Shown: in pieces, positions 1 to 7,394 of the stretch
Layout of the letters: each line of letters begins with the position of its first letter
How positions within the stretch are numbered: the stretch's first letter is position 1
Assembly: GCF_038002345.1 (NCBI RefSeq)
Contig: NZ_JBBOCJ010000001.1
Location: 2,914,001-2,978,000 of the forward strand
Source of the DNA: Paenibacillus sp. FSL M7-0420
GTDB taxonomy: Bacteria > Bacillota > Bacilli > Paenibacillales > Paenibacillaceae
Reading direction: 5' to 3'
Length of the DNA stretch: 64,000 bases
Position numbers and translations under genes: made by a program
Notes under the pieces: generated by a model
What the model was told of the DNA's origin: nothing
The model's database searches: none
Seen by the model: the letters and a program-made list of their open reading frames with translations, nothing else

Positions 1-165
1 AAAATAGTCAATAAACCAAGTTACCGCTACATAATATGAAGTATAAAATAAGTGTAAGCCACACAAAGAATCAAGGTGAAAGCGGAGGTCCGGCAGTCTG
101 TTCTACTCTTAGGTTAGGCCATGAAGCTGACTATTGCTTAAATCAAGCCGTTAGGGGGGAGTGCC
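1..165. other. Upstream region, no gene seen
   Basis: No convincing reading frame or RNA gene is visible. The first 60 bases are AT-rich. The segment ends in a strong Shine-Dalgarno stretch (GGGGGGAG near 154-161) for the gene that starts at 166. It may hold that gene's promoter, but I could not settle on -35 and -10 boxes. Confidence 0.5.
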
Positions 166-762
166 GTGAACAAAAACGATGAAGTGGAGTACTGCAATCT
201 GGAGCTGCGGTTCGACAGAGAGCATATCCAGGATCTAATCAAGGACCTGATCAAGGAAGGTTATTCCCTGTACTGGAGTGAGAACGAGAGTGTTTTTCTT
301 ATTTCGGTGCGCACCGGCCGCAAGCTTGTGAAGCTGCGCTTCCAGCGGATTAAGGACGGCTTCAAGCTGGTGGGAGACTACATGATCCGTGATGCGCGCC
401 TGTCAGAATGGATGGAGAAGCTGATTGGGGATATGAGAGGTCATGCCGTTGTCAAGCGCTTCCGCGACCGTCAGATCATTATAGAGAATATTTTATTCGG
501 TGAAGTCATCCGCCTGGTGGAGATTTCCGGTTATCAGCAGCGTGTGCTGTACCAGAAGGGGCCGCTGCTGTCGGATCAGGAGCTGACGAAGCTGTTCTAC
601 TCCATAGAGGGCGAAGAGCGGATCCGTGACCGCAGGCTTGCCGTGGATGAACAGCTCGACTTGCTGAATGAAGCTATGCGTGAGCGCGATACCGAAGCGG
701 TGGCGGCCAGCACAGCGAGGCTTGAGCAGTTAACCAGGGAGCTGGCAGCGCTGGAGTGGTAG
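166..762 (+). CDS. Conserved hypothetical protein with charged C-terminal helix
   Basis: A 198-residue soluble protein with a GTG start, supported by a G-rich Shine-Dalgarno sequence a few bases upstream. I do not recognise a named domain. The first ~130 residues are a mixed alpha/beta charged domain. The last ~50 residues (RDRRLAVDEQLDLLNEAM onward) are rich in Glu, Arg, Leu and Ala and look like a helix or short coiled coil. There is no signal peptide or membrane segment. A compact terminator follows at 789-816, so the gene is probably transcribed alone and is separate from gnd. It reads as a real gene because of codon use and start context; its function is unknown. Confidence 0.75.
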   Translation: MNKNDEVEYCNLELRFDREHIQDLIKDLIKEGYSLYWSENESVFLISVRTGRKLVKLRFQRIKDGFKLVGDYMIRDARLSEWMEKLIGDMRGHAVVKRFRDRQIIIENILFGEVIRLVEISGYQQRVLYQKGPLLSDQELTKLFYSIEGEERIRDRRLAVDEQLDLLNEAMRERDTEAVAASTARLEQLTRELAALEW

Positions 763-788
763 TACGCAGAGTGAATAATTGCGATTAA

Positions 789-816
789 GGGCATCCCATA
801 GCGGGGTGTCCTTTTA
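789..816 (+). terminator. Rho-independent terminator
   Basis: A nine-pair stem (789-797 with 803-811, two G-T wobbles) with a 5-nt loop is followed by TTTT. It lies 27 bp after the stop of the upstream hypothetical gene. Confidence 0.75.
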
Positions 817-1026
817 TTGTGCCTTTCTGGAGGAGGGGGTTCACTTCTGCGGACAAAACCGTTAAAATAGTCATTGTGAGCAATTTCCCTGATGGATCGA
901 AGTTTGTCAATGAAATTGATCTCTCTTTCGCAGGCAGAACTTTGCTGTCTCTGACAAAGGGTGGTATTCTTATACTGCGAGAAATGGATTTCACAAAAAT
1001 ACAGGGTGCAAAGGGTGGAGAACCAG

Positions 1027-2439
1027 ATGTCAAAACAACAAATCGGCGTTATTGGCTTGGCGGTAATGGGCAAAAATTTGGCTCTTAACATCGAGAGCAA
1101 AGGCTTCAGCGTATCCGTGTTTAACCGTTCCCCGGAGAAGACACATGATCTGGTCGCAGAAGCAGCAGGCAAGAACCTGGTAGGCACGTTCTCCGTTGAA
1201 GAGTTCGTACAATCACTGGAAGTACCGCGCAAGATTCTGATCATGGTTCAGGCAGGCCAGGCTACGGATGCCACCATTGAGCAGCTTCTGCCGTACTTGG
1301 ATCAAGGCGATATCATCATCGATGGCGGTAACGCTTATTTCCCTGACACGGTACGCCGCAGCAAATATCTTGAAGACAAAGGCTTCCGCTTCGTCGGCAC
1401 CGGCGTGTCCGGCGGTGAAGAAGGCGCACTCAAGGGCCCTTCCATTATGCCAGGCGGTCAAGAAAGCGCGTATAAGCTGGTTGAACCTATCCTTACGGCG
1501 ATTTCAGCCCACGTGGGCGGAGAGCCTTGCTGTACATATATCGGGCCGGACGGTGCAGGACACTATGTCAAAATGGTGCATAACGGCATCGAGTACGGTG
1601 ACATGCAGCTGATTGGCGAAGCCTACCACCTGCTGAAGGACGTCCTGGGTCTGGATGCCAAGGAGCTGCACAGCACCTTCGCAGAATGGAACAATGGCGA
1701 GCTGGACAGCTATCTGATCGAGATTACGAAGGATATCTTCGCCCAGTATGACGAAGAGACCGGCAAGCCGATGGTGGACGTCATCCTTGATGCTGCCGGA
1801 CAAAAGGGTACCGGCAAGTGGACAAGCCAAAGCTCGCTGGACCTCGGCGTTCCGCTGTCCATGATTACCGAATCTGTCTTCTCCCGCTTCCTGTCTGCTA
1901 TGAAGGAAGAACGCGTTGAAGCCAGCAAGGTGCTGAGCGGCCCTGCTACGGCTCCATTCGACGGTGACAAGGCTGAATTCATCGAGAACGTGCGTAAAGC
2001 GTTGTTCGCCAGCAAGATCGTATCGTACGCCCAGGGCTTCGCCCAGCTGCGTGTGGCTTCTGACGAATACGGCTGGAATCTGAAATACGGCGAGCTGGCC
2101 AAGATCTGGCGCGGCGGCTGCATCATCCGTTCCCGGTTCCTGCAGAACATTACGGATGCATATGAGAATAATGCAGAACTGAAAAACCTCCTGCTTGATC
2201 CGTTCTTCAAGGATGTTATGGACAACTACCAGTCGGCATGGCGCAAGGTTATCGCGTCGGCTGTAACTCTGGGTATTCCGGTTCCGGGATTCTCAAGCGC
2301 CCTTGCATACTACGACAGCTACCGTACAGAACGTCTTCCGGCGAACCTGCTGCAAGCCCAGCGCGATTACTTCGGCGCTCACACCTTCAAACGTGTGGAC
2401 AAAGAAGGCGTGTTCCACCACAACTGGCTGGCAGAGTAA
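1027..2439 (+). CDS. gnd: 6-phosphogluconate dehydrogenase, decarboxylating
   Basis: Oxidative pentose phosphate pathway enzyme: converts 6-phosphogluconate to ribulose 5-phosphate and CO2 with NADP+ reduction, in the cytosol. The ATG at 1027 follows GGGTGGAG and gives 470 residues, the normal family length; a longer in-frame extension from 961 lacks support. Visible features are the N-terminal Rossmann motif (GLAVMG, residues 10-15), the IIDGGN segment, the substrate-binding GVSGGEEGA motif and the catalytic lysine region [16 protein letters not shown]. The all-helical C-terminal domain is complete. It appears monocistronic, with a 265-bp upstream gap and a strong terminator right after it. 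Confidence 0.97.
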   Translation: MSKQQIGVIGLAVMGKNLALNIESKGFSVSVFNRSPEKTHDLVAEAAGKNLVGTFSVEEFVQSLEVPRKILIMVQAGQATDATIEQLLPYLDQGDIIIDGGNAYFPDTVRRSKYLEDKGFRFVGTGVSGGEEGALKGPSIMPGGQESAYKLVEPILTAISAHVGGEPCCTYIGPDGAGHYVKMVHNGIEYGDMQLIGEAYHLLKDVLGLDAKELHSTFAEWNNGELDSYLIEITKDIFAQYDEETGKPMVDVILDAAGQKGTGKWTSQSSLDLGVPLSMITESVFSRFLSAMKEERVEASKVLSGPATAPFDGDKAEFIENVRKALFASKIVSYAQGFAQLRVASDEYGWNLKYGELAKIWRGGCIIRSRFLQNITDAYENNAELKNLLLDPFFKDVMDNYQSAWRKVIASAVTLGIPVPGFSSALAYYDSYRTERLPANLLQAQRDYFGAHTFKRVDKEGVFHHNWLAE

Positions 2440-2466
2440 CAGGTAGCGTTCAGCTTAATGCTCAGG

Positions 2467-2512
2467 AACCCGAGATGCTCTCCGCTTCATGCGGAGAGCT
2501 TTCGGGTTTTTT
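2467..2512 (+). terminator. Terminator of gnd
   Basis: A long hairpin (outer AACCCGA/TCGGGTT, inner GCTCTCCGC/GCGGAGAGC, loop TTCAT) is followed by six T residues. It starts 28 bp after the gnd stop codon. Confidence 0.9.
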
Positions 2513-2631
2513 GCATCTACGAGGCACAGCTACAGCAGGCACAGTCCGCCTGAAAATGAAGGCTGCCGGGCATTGTGCAAACTTTTCACCCTGTGTTATG
2601 ATATGACAAATGTCGCGGCTTGGAGGTTGTT

Positions 2632-3138
2632 ATGGACGATCGAAATATCATTCTCGTCGGGATGATGGCTACGGGGAAATCCACAGTAGGCGCCATTCTG
2701 GCCGAGGAGCTTGACTATGAACTGGTTGATCTGGATGCAGTAATTACGGGAAGAGAAGGCCGCAGTATTGCGGATATCTTCGCAGAAGGCGGAGAGCAGG
2801 CATTCCGGAGCATTGAATCAGCGGTACTTCAGGAAATGCTGCAGGGAGAGCGCAGAGTAATCTCTACAGGCGGAGGGGCGGTGCTTGCGCCGGGGAATGC
2901 CGAAGCCATGCTGGAGCATGGCTTCGTAGTGGCCCTTACAGCCTCGGAGGATACCATTATTGAACGGGTCAGCGGGGATGAGAACCGGCCGCTGCTCGCC
3001 GGCAATGCGGCAAACCGGGTCCGTTCCATTATGGAACAGCGCAGGGAAGCTTACCGTTTCGCGCATTGCACGGTCGATACAACGGAGCTGAATGTGGCTG
3101 AGGTCTCGCAATACATTTTACTGCGTCACCGCGCTTGA
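2632..3138 (+). CDS. aroK: Shikimate kinase
   Basis: Phosphorylates shikimate at the 3-hydroxyl using ATP, the fifth step of chorismate synthesis. The start is set at ATG 2632 because GGAGG lies 5 nt upstream; the upstream in-frame TTG at 2620 overlaps that site. The 168-residue product shows the P-loop GMMATGKST (residues 10-18), the shikimate-binding DLD motif, the GGGAVL loop and the lid arginine in NRPLL. aroA (EPSP synthase), the next-but-one enzyme of the pathway, is 475 bp downstream but separated by a convergent rhodanese gene. Confidence 0.95.
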   Translation: MDDRNIILVGMMATGKSTVGAILAEELDYELVDLDAVITGREGRSIADIFAEGGEQAFRSIESAVLQEMLQGERRVISTGGGAVLAPGNAEAMLEHGFVVALTASEDTIIERVSGDENRPLLAGNAANRVRSIMEQRREAYRFAHCTVDTTELNVAEVSQYILLRHRA

Positions 3139-3180
3139 GCTTTTATGTGTGTTGGCGCTTAGCATCAGGATGATGTTCAA

Positions 3181-3486
3181 TTACGCTTCGGTATCATCCC
3201 ATTCGATCATGCCGCCGCTAAGATTAGAGCCCTGAATGCCGAATTGCTGCAGATATTCACAGACCCGCTGGCTGCGGTTGCCGGAACGGCAAATGAAGAT
3301 GATCTCCGTATCTGACGGAAGCTTGTCCGTATGCTGCGGGATCTGGCCCATCGGGATATGCTGCGCACCGGGAATCATGCCGAAGGCAACCTCATCCTCT
3401 TCACGGACGTCGATCAGTACAAGCTCTTCGCCGGCAGCGAGCCGTTTACGCAGCTCCTGCGGTGTAATTTGCGGAATTTCATTCAT
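3181..3486 (-). CDS. Rhodanese-like domain protein
   Basis: A single-domain rhodanese of 101 residues. The catalytic loop CRSGNRS, with Cys66, is intact, which fits a persulfide-carrying sulfurtransferase. The start at 3486 is chosen because AGAGGG lies just upstream on the minus strand; a 20-residue extension to 3546 has no ribosome binding site. It converges on aroK with 42 bp between them and is divergent from aroA. The physiological sulfur acceptor cannot be told from the sequence. Confidence 0.88.
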   Translation of the reverse strand: MNEIPQITPQELRKRLAAGEELVLIDVREEDEVAFGMIPGAQHIPMGQIPQHTDKLPSDTEIIFICRSGNRSQRVCEYLQQFGIQGSNLSGGMIEWDDTEA

Positions 3487-3612
3487 GATAGTACCCTCTT
3501 TTCTGCCTGAATGGGAATGGACTTTCTTCACGCAATGATAACACAACTGCGGATTACCCTGTCAAACAGGACCGTACATACAGACTATATATGATGAAGG
3601 AGCGCTTATACT

Positions 3613-4905
3613 ATGGACGTTATTGTTAGGCCTACGCCGACGCTGCAAGGAGAATTCGGAGCCCTTTCCTCCAAAAACTACACCACGCGCTACCTGCTGG
3701 TAGCCGCTCTCTCTGAAGGAGTCAGCACGATCTTCCATCCTGCCCACAGCGAGGACAGCGACGCGATCCGCAGATGTATCGCCGATCTAGGCGCAGTCCT
3801 GACCGAAGATGATGAGAAAATCGTAGTGCAGGGGTTCGGCCGCCATCCCCGTGACGTCAAGGAGCTGAATGTCGGGAATGCCGGCGCAGTCCTCCGGTTC
3901 CTGATGGCGGTGGCCGCGCTTAGCCCGGAGGTTACCTTCGTGAATACGTATCCTGATTCTCTGGGCAAGCGGCCGCATGACGACCTGATTCTGGCACTTG
4001 GCCAGCTCGGCGTGGAAGTAGAGCATAATAACGGGAGACTGCCGATTACGATCCGCGGCGGCAAGCCGCAGGGCGGACGGATTACCGTCTCCGGCGCCGT
4101 CAGCTCGCAGTATCTCAGCGCACTTTTATTCCTGACCCCGCTGCTTGAAGAAGACAGTGAAATCATCGTGCTGGATGATCTGAAATCCAAGGTGGTCATC
4201 GGGCAGACGCTGGAGGTGCTGGAGCAGGCAGGGATTATCGTACATGCGGCGGACGATTATATGTCCTTCAAGGTGCCAGGACGCCAGAGCTATGCTGCCA
4301 AGACCTATACGGTGCAAGGCGATTATCCGGGATCAGCCGCAGTGCTTGCGGCCGCAGCGGTGACGAAGTCGGATGTGACCATTCACCGGCTGGCTGAGAG
4401 AAGCAAGCAGGGGGAGCGGGCCATTGTTGATGTGCTGCGGATGATGGAGGTGCCGCTCACCCATGAGAACGGAACAGTGCATGTGCAGGGGAACGGTATC
4501 CTGAAGGCGGTGGAGTTCGACGGCGATGCGGCAACTGATGCGGTCCTGGCTATGGTGGCCGCGGCGGTTTTTGCCGAAGGGACCTCACGCTTCTATAATG
4601 TGGAGAATCTGCGCTACAAGGAATGCGACCGCATCACGGACTATCTGGCAGAGCTGACCCGGGCCGGTGCGAAGGTCGAGGAACGCCGGGACGAGATCAT
4701 TGTGCATGGCACACCGGAAGGCGTGGAAGGCGGCGTAACGATTAATGCCCACTATGACCACCGTGTGATTATGGCCCTTACTGTAGTTGGTCTGCGGGCC
4801 CGCCAGCCACTGCTCATCAAGGATGCCCATCATGTAGCGAAGTCCTATCCGCAGTATTTCGATCATCTGCGCTTGCTGGGTGCGGATGTGGAATGGGTGA
4901 AGTGA
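3613..4905 (+). CDS. aroA: 3-phosphoshikimate 1-carboxyvinyltransferase (EPSP synthase)
   Basis: Transfers enolpyruvyl from PEP to shikimate 3-phosphate in the cytosolic chorismate pathway. The 430-residue product has the expected two-lobed architecture. Visible blocks are the N-terminal SSKNYTTR substrate loop, GNAGAVLRFLMA, SSQYLSALLFLTP, DYPGSAAV and the RYKECDRI motif near the C-terminus. The GNAGAVLRF form and SSQYLSALL are closer to class II-like enzymes than to the classical E. coli form; that is an inference from motif shape. GAAGGAG precedes ATG 3613. The 3' end overlaps a GNAT gene by 13 bp. Confidence 0.95.
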   Translation: MDVIVRPTPTLQGEFGALSSKNYTTRYLLVAALSEGVSTIFHPAHSEDSDAIRRCIADLGAVLTEDDEKIVVQGFGRHPRDVKELNVGNAGAVLRFLMAVAALSPEVTFVNTYPDSLGKRPHDDLILALGQLGVEVEHNNGRLPITIRGGKPQGGRITVSGAVSSQYLSALLFLTPLLEEDSEIIVLDDLKSKVVIGQTLEVLEQAGIIVHAADDYMSFKVPGRQSYAAKTYTVQGDYPGSAAVLAAAAVTKSDVTIHRLAERSKQGERAIVDVLRMMEVPLTHENGTVHVQGNGILKAVEFDGDAATDAVLAMVAAAVFAEGTSRFYNVENLRYKECDRITDYLAELTRAGAKVEERRDEIIVHGTPEGVEGGVTINAHYDHRVIMALTVVGLRARQPLLIKDAHHVAKSYPQYFDHLRLLGADVEWVK

Positions 4906-5459
4906 CGAGGACAGGCCACTTAAGCATAGCTCCGCTTACCCGGGACGATGTTATCTCAGTAACGAATCTTTACAGGCTTTCGATTACGGCTGCTTTTGAA
5001 GGTGAGGGACTGGGTCACTTGGACAGTGACATTCAGCAGGAGATCGAGTCCAAGATACGGATGATTAACGCTTCCCTGAGTCCGCAGAATGCAGATACGT
5101 ATTTCTGGGTGGCCAAAATGGACGGGAAGGTCGCCGGCACCATCTCTTATGCACCTTGCGGGCCGGATATCCGGGTCTGTACAGGAAACAAGCTTGATGC
5201 TGTAGGTGAGCTGGGCAGTCTATATGTTCTGCCGGATTATCAGGGGCAAGGGATTGCTTCGGCCCTGATTGCGGAACTGATGATATTTCTCAGACAACAG
5301 GGGATTACCGAGTTCTGCCTGGATAGCGGCTATAGACGGGCGCAAACCAAGTGGCTGCAGAAGTTCGGAACGCCCTATGCAGCAGTGCAGGATTACTGGG
5401 GACCGGATTCCGTTCAAATGGTATGGTTATGCAGCGTGAGGGACCCAGAGGACTCATAG
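4893..5459 (+). CDS. GNAT family N-acetyltransferase
   Basis: A 188-residue acetyl-CoA-dependent acyltransferase of unknown substrate. The acetyl-CoA binding signature is visible as LYVLPDYQGQGIASALI, preceded by a substrate-facing beta sheet region (FWVAKMDGKVAGTISY). The start codon lies inside the end of aroA (13-bp overlap), implying translational coupling. A downstream GTG at 4902 would be the only close alternative. No functional link between the two products can be read from the sequence. Confidence 0.85.
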   Translation: MGEVTRTGHLSIAPLTRDDVISVTNLYRLSITAAFEGEGLGHLDSDIQQEIESKIRMINASLSPQNADTYFWVAKMDGKVAGTISYAPCGPDIRVCTGNKLDAVGELGSLYVLPDYQGQGIASALIAELMIFLRQQGITEFCLDSGYRRAQTKWLQKFGTPYAAVQDYWGPDSVQMVWLCSVRDPEDS

Positions 5460-5620
5460 AGACAGAGATGAATTAACAGGGGACGCAAGCTGATGAGAAT
5501 TTGGAACTTCTGGCGCAGCGCTGTATGATGTAGTTGTTGCTGAAAATGATAAAACTGTGACTTAAGCGGCAGTAATGCAGCGGAGGGCATGGACGAAATC
5601 AGAGGGAAGGGGAAAAAGAC

Positions 5621-6055
5621 ATGAGCTTTGAGAATCCAGGCAGGGATCAAATTGGAGACATTCTGGCTGCCGCAGGCAATATTGCCGTAGTTGGCCTATC
5701 CGACAAAACAGACCGCACCTCTTATATGGTAGCCGGTGCTATGCAGAGTCGGGGCTACCGGATTATTCCGGTGAATCCATCGGTAGATGGTGAGATCCTG
5801 GGCGAGAAATGCTACCATACGCTGGCGGAGATTCCTGAGCCGGTGGATATTGTGAATGTGTTCCGCCGCAGTGAATACTGCGCGGCTGTTGCGCAGGAGG
5901 CTGCTGATATCGGCGCACGCGTGCTCTGGCTGCAGCAGGGTATCATCAGTCAGGAGGCGGCGGACATCGCCGCTGCCCATGACATGATCGCGATCATGGA
6001 CCGCTGCATCAAGGTGGAGGAAGCGATCACGATGAAGGGCCGGAGCCGGGGGTAA
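5621..6055 (+). CDS. CoA-binding protein (YccU-type Rossmann fold)
   Basis: A 144-residue single-domain CoA-binding protein. The nucleotide-binding segment is VVGLSDKTDRTSYMVAGAM, followed by the GYRIIPVNP strand-turn and a WLQQGI segment typical of this family, which resembles the N-terminal part of succinyl-CoA synthetase alpha. ATG 5621 follows GGGAAGGGG. The 160-bp upstream gap holds no convincing gene. A strong terminator lies ~120 bp downstream. The biological role of the family is poorly defined. Confidence 0.88.
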   Translation: MSFENPGRDQIGDILAAAGNIAVVGLSDKTDRTSYMVAGAMQSRGYRIIPVNPSVDGEILGEKCYHTLAEIPEPVDIVNVFRRSEYCAAVAQEAADIGARVLWLQQGIISQEAADIAAAHDMIAIMDRCIKVEEAITMKGRSRG

Positions 6056-6176
6056 GACAGGACGGCTGCATCGGGAGCATATTCCTGGTGGACTGGAAGT
6101 CCAGGCCGGAAGCAGAAGTGTTTTTGCCACACTGGATTTCAACAAATATTATGGCTATAATTTGAACAAGACGAAG

Positions 6177-6221
6177 AACGTCCTTTACTCCATTTTAAAT
6201 GGGGAAAGGGCGTTTTTTTTA
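6177..6221 (+). terminator. Rho-independent terminator
   Basis: A long imperfect stem (AACGTCCTTTACTCCATTT with AAATGGGGAAAGGGCGTT) is followed by eight T residues. It separates the CoA-binding gene from the nuclease-fold gene at 6245. Confidence 0.85.
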
Positions 6222-6244
6222 TTTTCAGGGAGGGGGAAGGAGAT

Positions 6245-6913
6245 ATGGAATTTGAGGTGGCGCACAGCAGCTTTATAGAGGCACATACGAATGTAAGAAC
6301 GGGTGAACGCCGGGGGAGGCTGCTGCGCGGACATAACTTTGCGGAGAAGTTGTTTCTGCAGAATGTATGGTGGCCGCTATTCGAGTCACTGGAGCATCTG
6401 CACCCGGAATATGAGGTGTATGACTGGAACCGGAAGTCGCAGTTTCTGGATTTTGCCTTTATGCCACAGAATGGAACACGCTTCGGAATCGAATGTGACG
6501 GTTATCAGAGCCATATTAAGGATATGGACCGGGAGAAGTTCAACTATGCGCTTAACCGGGATACCTTCCTGACAGGGATGGGCTGGAAAATGCTGCACTT
6601 CTCGTTCGATGATATCCAGCAGCGTCCTGAAGTCTGCCGGATGCTGCTGCAGCTGGCGCTGGCACCTTATTTGGCGCGGAGCAGGAGTGGTGGGGAGCTA
6701 CTGTCGGCGGAAATGGATGTATTAAGGCTGGCATGGCGGATTTCCAGGCCGCTTCGGCCTAAGGATGTCACAGATTATCTGCATGTTAATTACCGGACGG
6801 CGCACAAGCTGCTGGTTGTGTTGAGTGATAAAGGCTTCATTAAACCAGTGTCTTCAAAAGAACGGGTACGGTACTACGAGGTGAATTCCATGCGGCTAGA
6901 TCAAATATGGTGA
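6245..6913 (+). CDS. Vsr/DUF559-like nuclease-fold protein with C-terminal winged helix
   Basis: A 222-residue protein with no name I can assign with certainty. Residues ~25-140 resemble the DUF559/Vsr branch of restriction-endonuclease folds. They contain a helix with an acidic residue (NFAEKLFLQN), then FLDFAF, GIECDGYQSH, an arginine-bearing helix and GWKMLHFSFDDI. The Asp in FLDFAF and the Glu/Asp in GIECDG would be the metal ligands. Residues ~150-222 look like a winged helix-turn-helix (RPKDVTDYLHVNYRTAHKLL, then a KGFIKP wing). ATG 6245 has a strong GGAGGGGGAAGGAG upstream. It may be a DNA repair or regulatory protein; catalytic activity is inferred, not shown. Confidence 0.6.
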   Translation: MEFEVAHSSFIEAHTNVRTGERRGRLLRGHNFAEKLFLQNVWWPLFESLEHLHPEYEVYDWNRKSQFLDFAFMPQNGTRFGIECDGYQSHIKDMDREKFNYALNRDTFLTGMGWKMLHFSFDDIQQRPEVCRMLLQLALAPYLARSRSGGELLSAEMDVLRLAWRISRPLRPKDVTDYLHVNYRTAHKLLVVLSDKGFIKPVSSKERVRYYEVNSMRLDQIW

Positions 6914-6960
6914 AGGAGGAGCGCTGGATGTAACATATGTAATCTTTGCGATAATCGGCA

Positions 6961-7145
6961 TAAGTGTAGTTCGTACAACTAAAATGTGCTTGATAAAGTG
7001 TTTATTAAGTTTAACTGCACTTCGTACAATTAAAAATACGCATTAGTACGATTAGAGTTAAATTGGGCGAAAATAGTTGTACAGAATGCAGTTAGAGTGA
7101 AGTGTAAGGATGTATTGCCAAATATAGTTGTACAAACTACACTTA
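6961..7145. repeat. Nested inverted repeat with GTAC cores (array A)
   Basis: Two 76-bp arms (6961-7036 and 7070-7145) face each other around a 33-bp centre. The outermost 24 bp match as inverted copies at 21 positions, and the inner ends match at 17 of 25. Each arm holds two cores related to TAGTTGTACAAACTA, making four cores at 6973, 7024, 7079 and 7130 (spacing 51, 55, 51 bp). The first two are in one orientation and the last two in the other. No reading frame of quality exists here. It could fold as a large hairpin and act as a repeat element of the genome. Confidence 0.75.
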
Positions 7146-7148
7146 TCC

Positions 7149-7310
7149 AGTCGCAGGAGTCGCAGGAGTCGCAGGAGTCGCAGGAGTCGCAGGAGTCGCA
7201 GGAGTCGCAGGAGTCGCAGGAGTCGCAGGAGTCGCAGGAGTCGCAGGAGTCGCAGGAGTCGCAGGAGTCGCAGGAGTCGCAGGAGTCGCAGGAGTCGCAG
7301 GAGTCGCAGG
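7149..7310. repeat. Perfect 9-bp tandem repeat, 18 copies
   Basis: The unit AGTCGCAGG is repeated 18 times without a single mismatch (162 bp), then a run of seven C residues. Because 9 is divisible by 3, several frames stay open through it and give Ser-Gln-Glu or Arg-Arg-Ser polymers. These frames have no ribosome binding site and overlap the start of the PTS gene, so I regard them as artefacts. The array ends 26 bp before the probable -35 box of the PTS operon. Confidence 0.97.
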
Positions 7311-7336
7311 CCCCCCCGATCACACACCAGATTCTT

Positions 7337-7365
7337 TTGACAAAAACTGCTGTAACGCTTACCAT
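7337..7365 (+). promoter_or_regulatory. Probable sigma-A promoter of the PTS operon
   Basis: A perfect -35 box TTGACA (7337-7342) is followed by a 17-bp spacer and the -10 box TACCAT (7360-7365). An imperfect dyad GTAACGCTTAC (7352-7362) overlaps the spacer and -10 region and could be an operator. It is only loosely cre-like, with the half-sites one base out of register. Confidence 0.65.
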
Positions 7366-7394
7366 TCAATATAGAAAGAAAGGAGAGGGTCGCC

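Noticed and set aside
5589..5624. Short 11-codon frame overlapping the CoA-binding protein start
   Set aside because: The GGAGGG is only one base before this ATG, too close to initiate well, and the downstream start has its own GGGAAGGGG.
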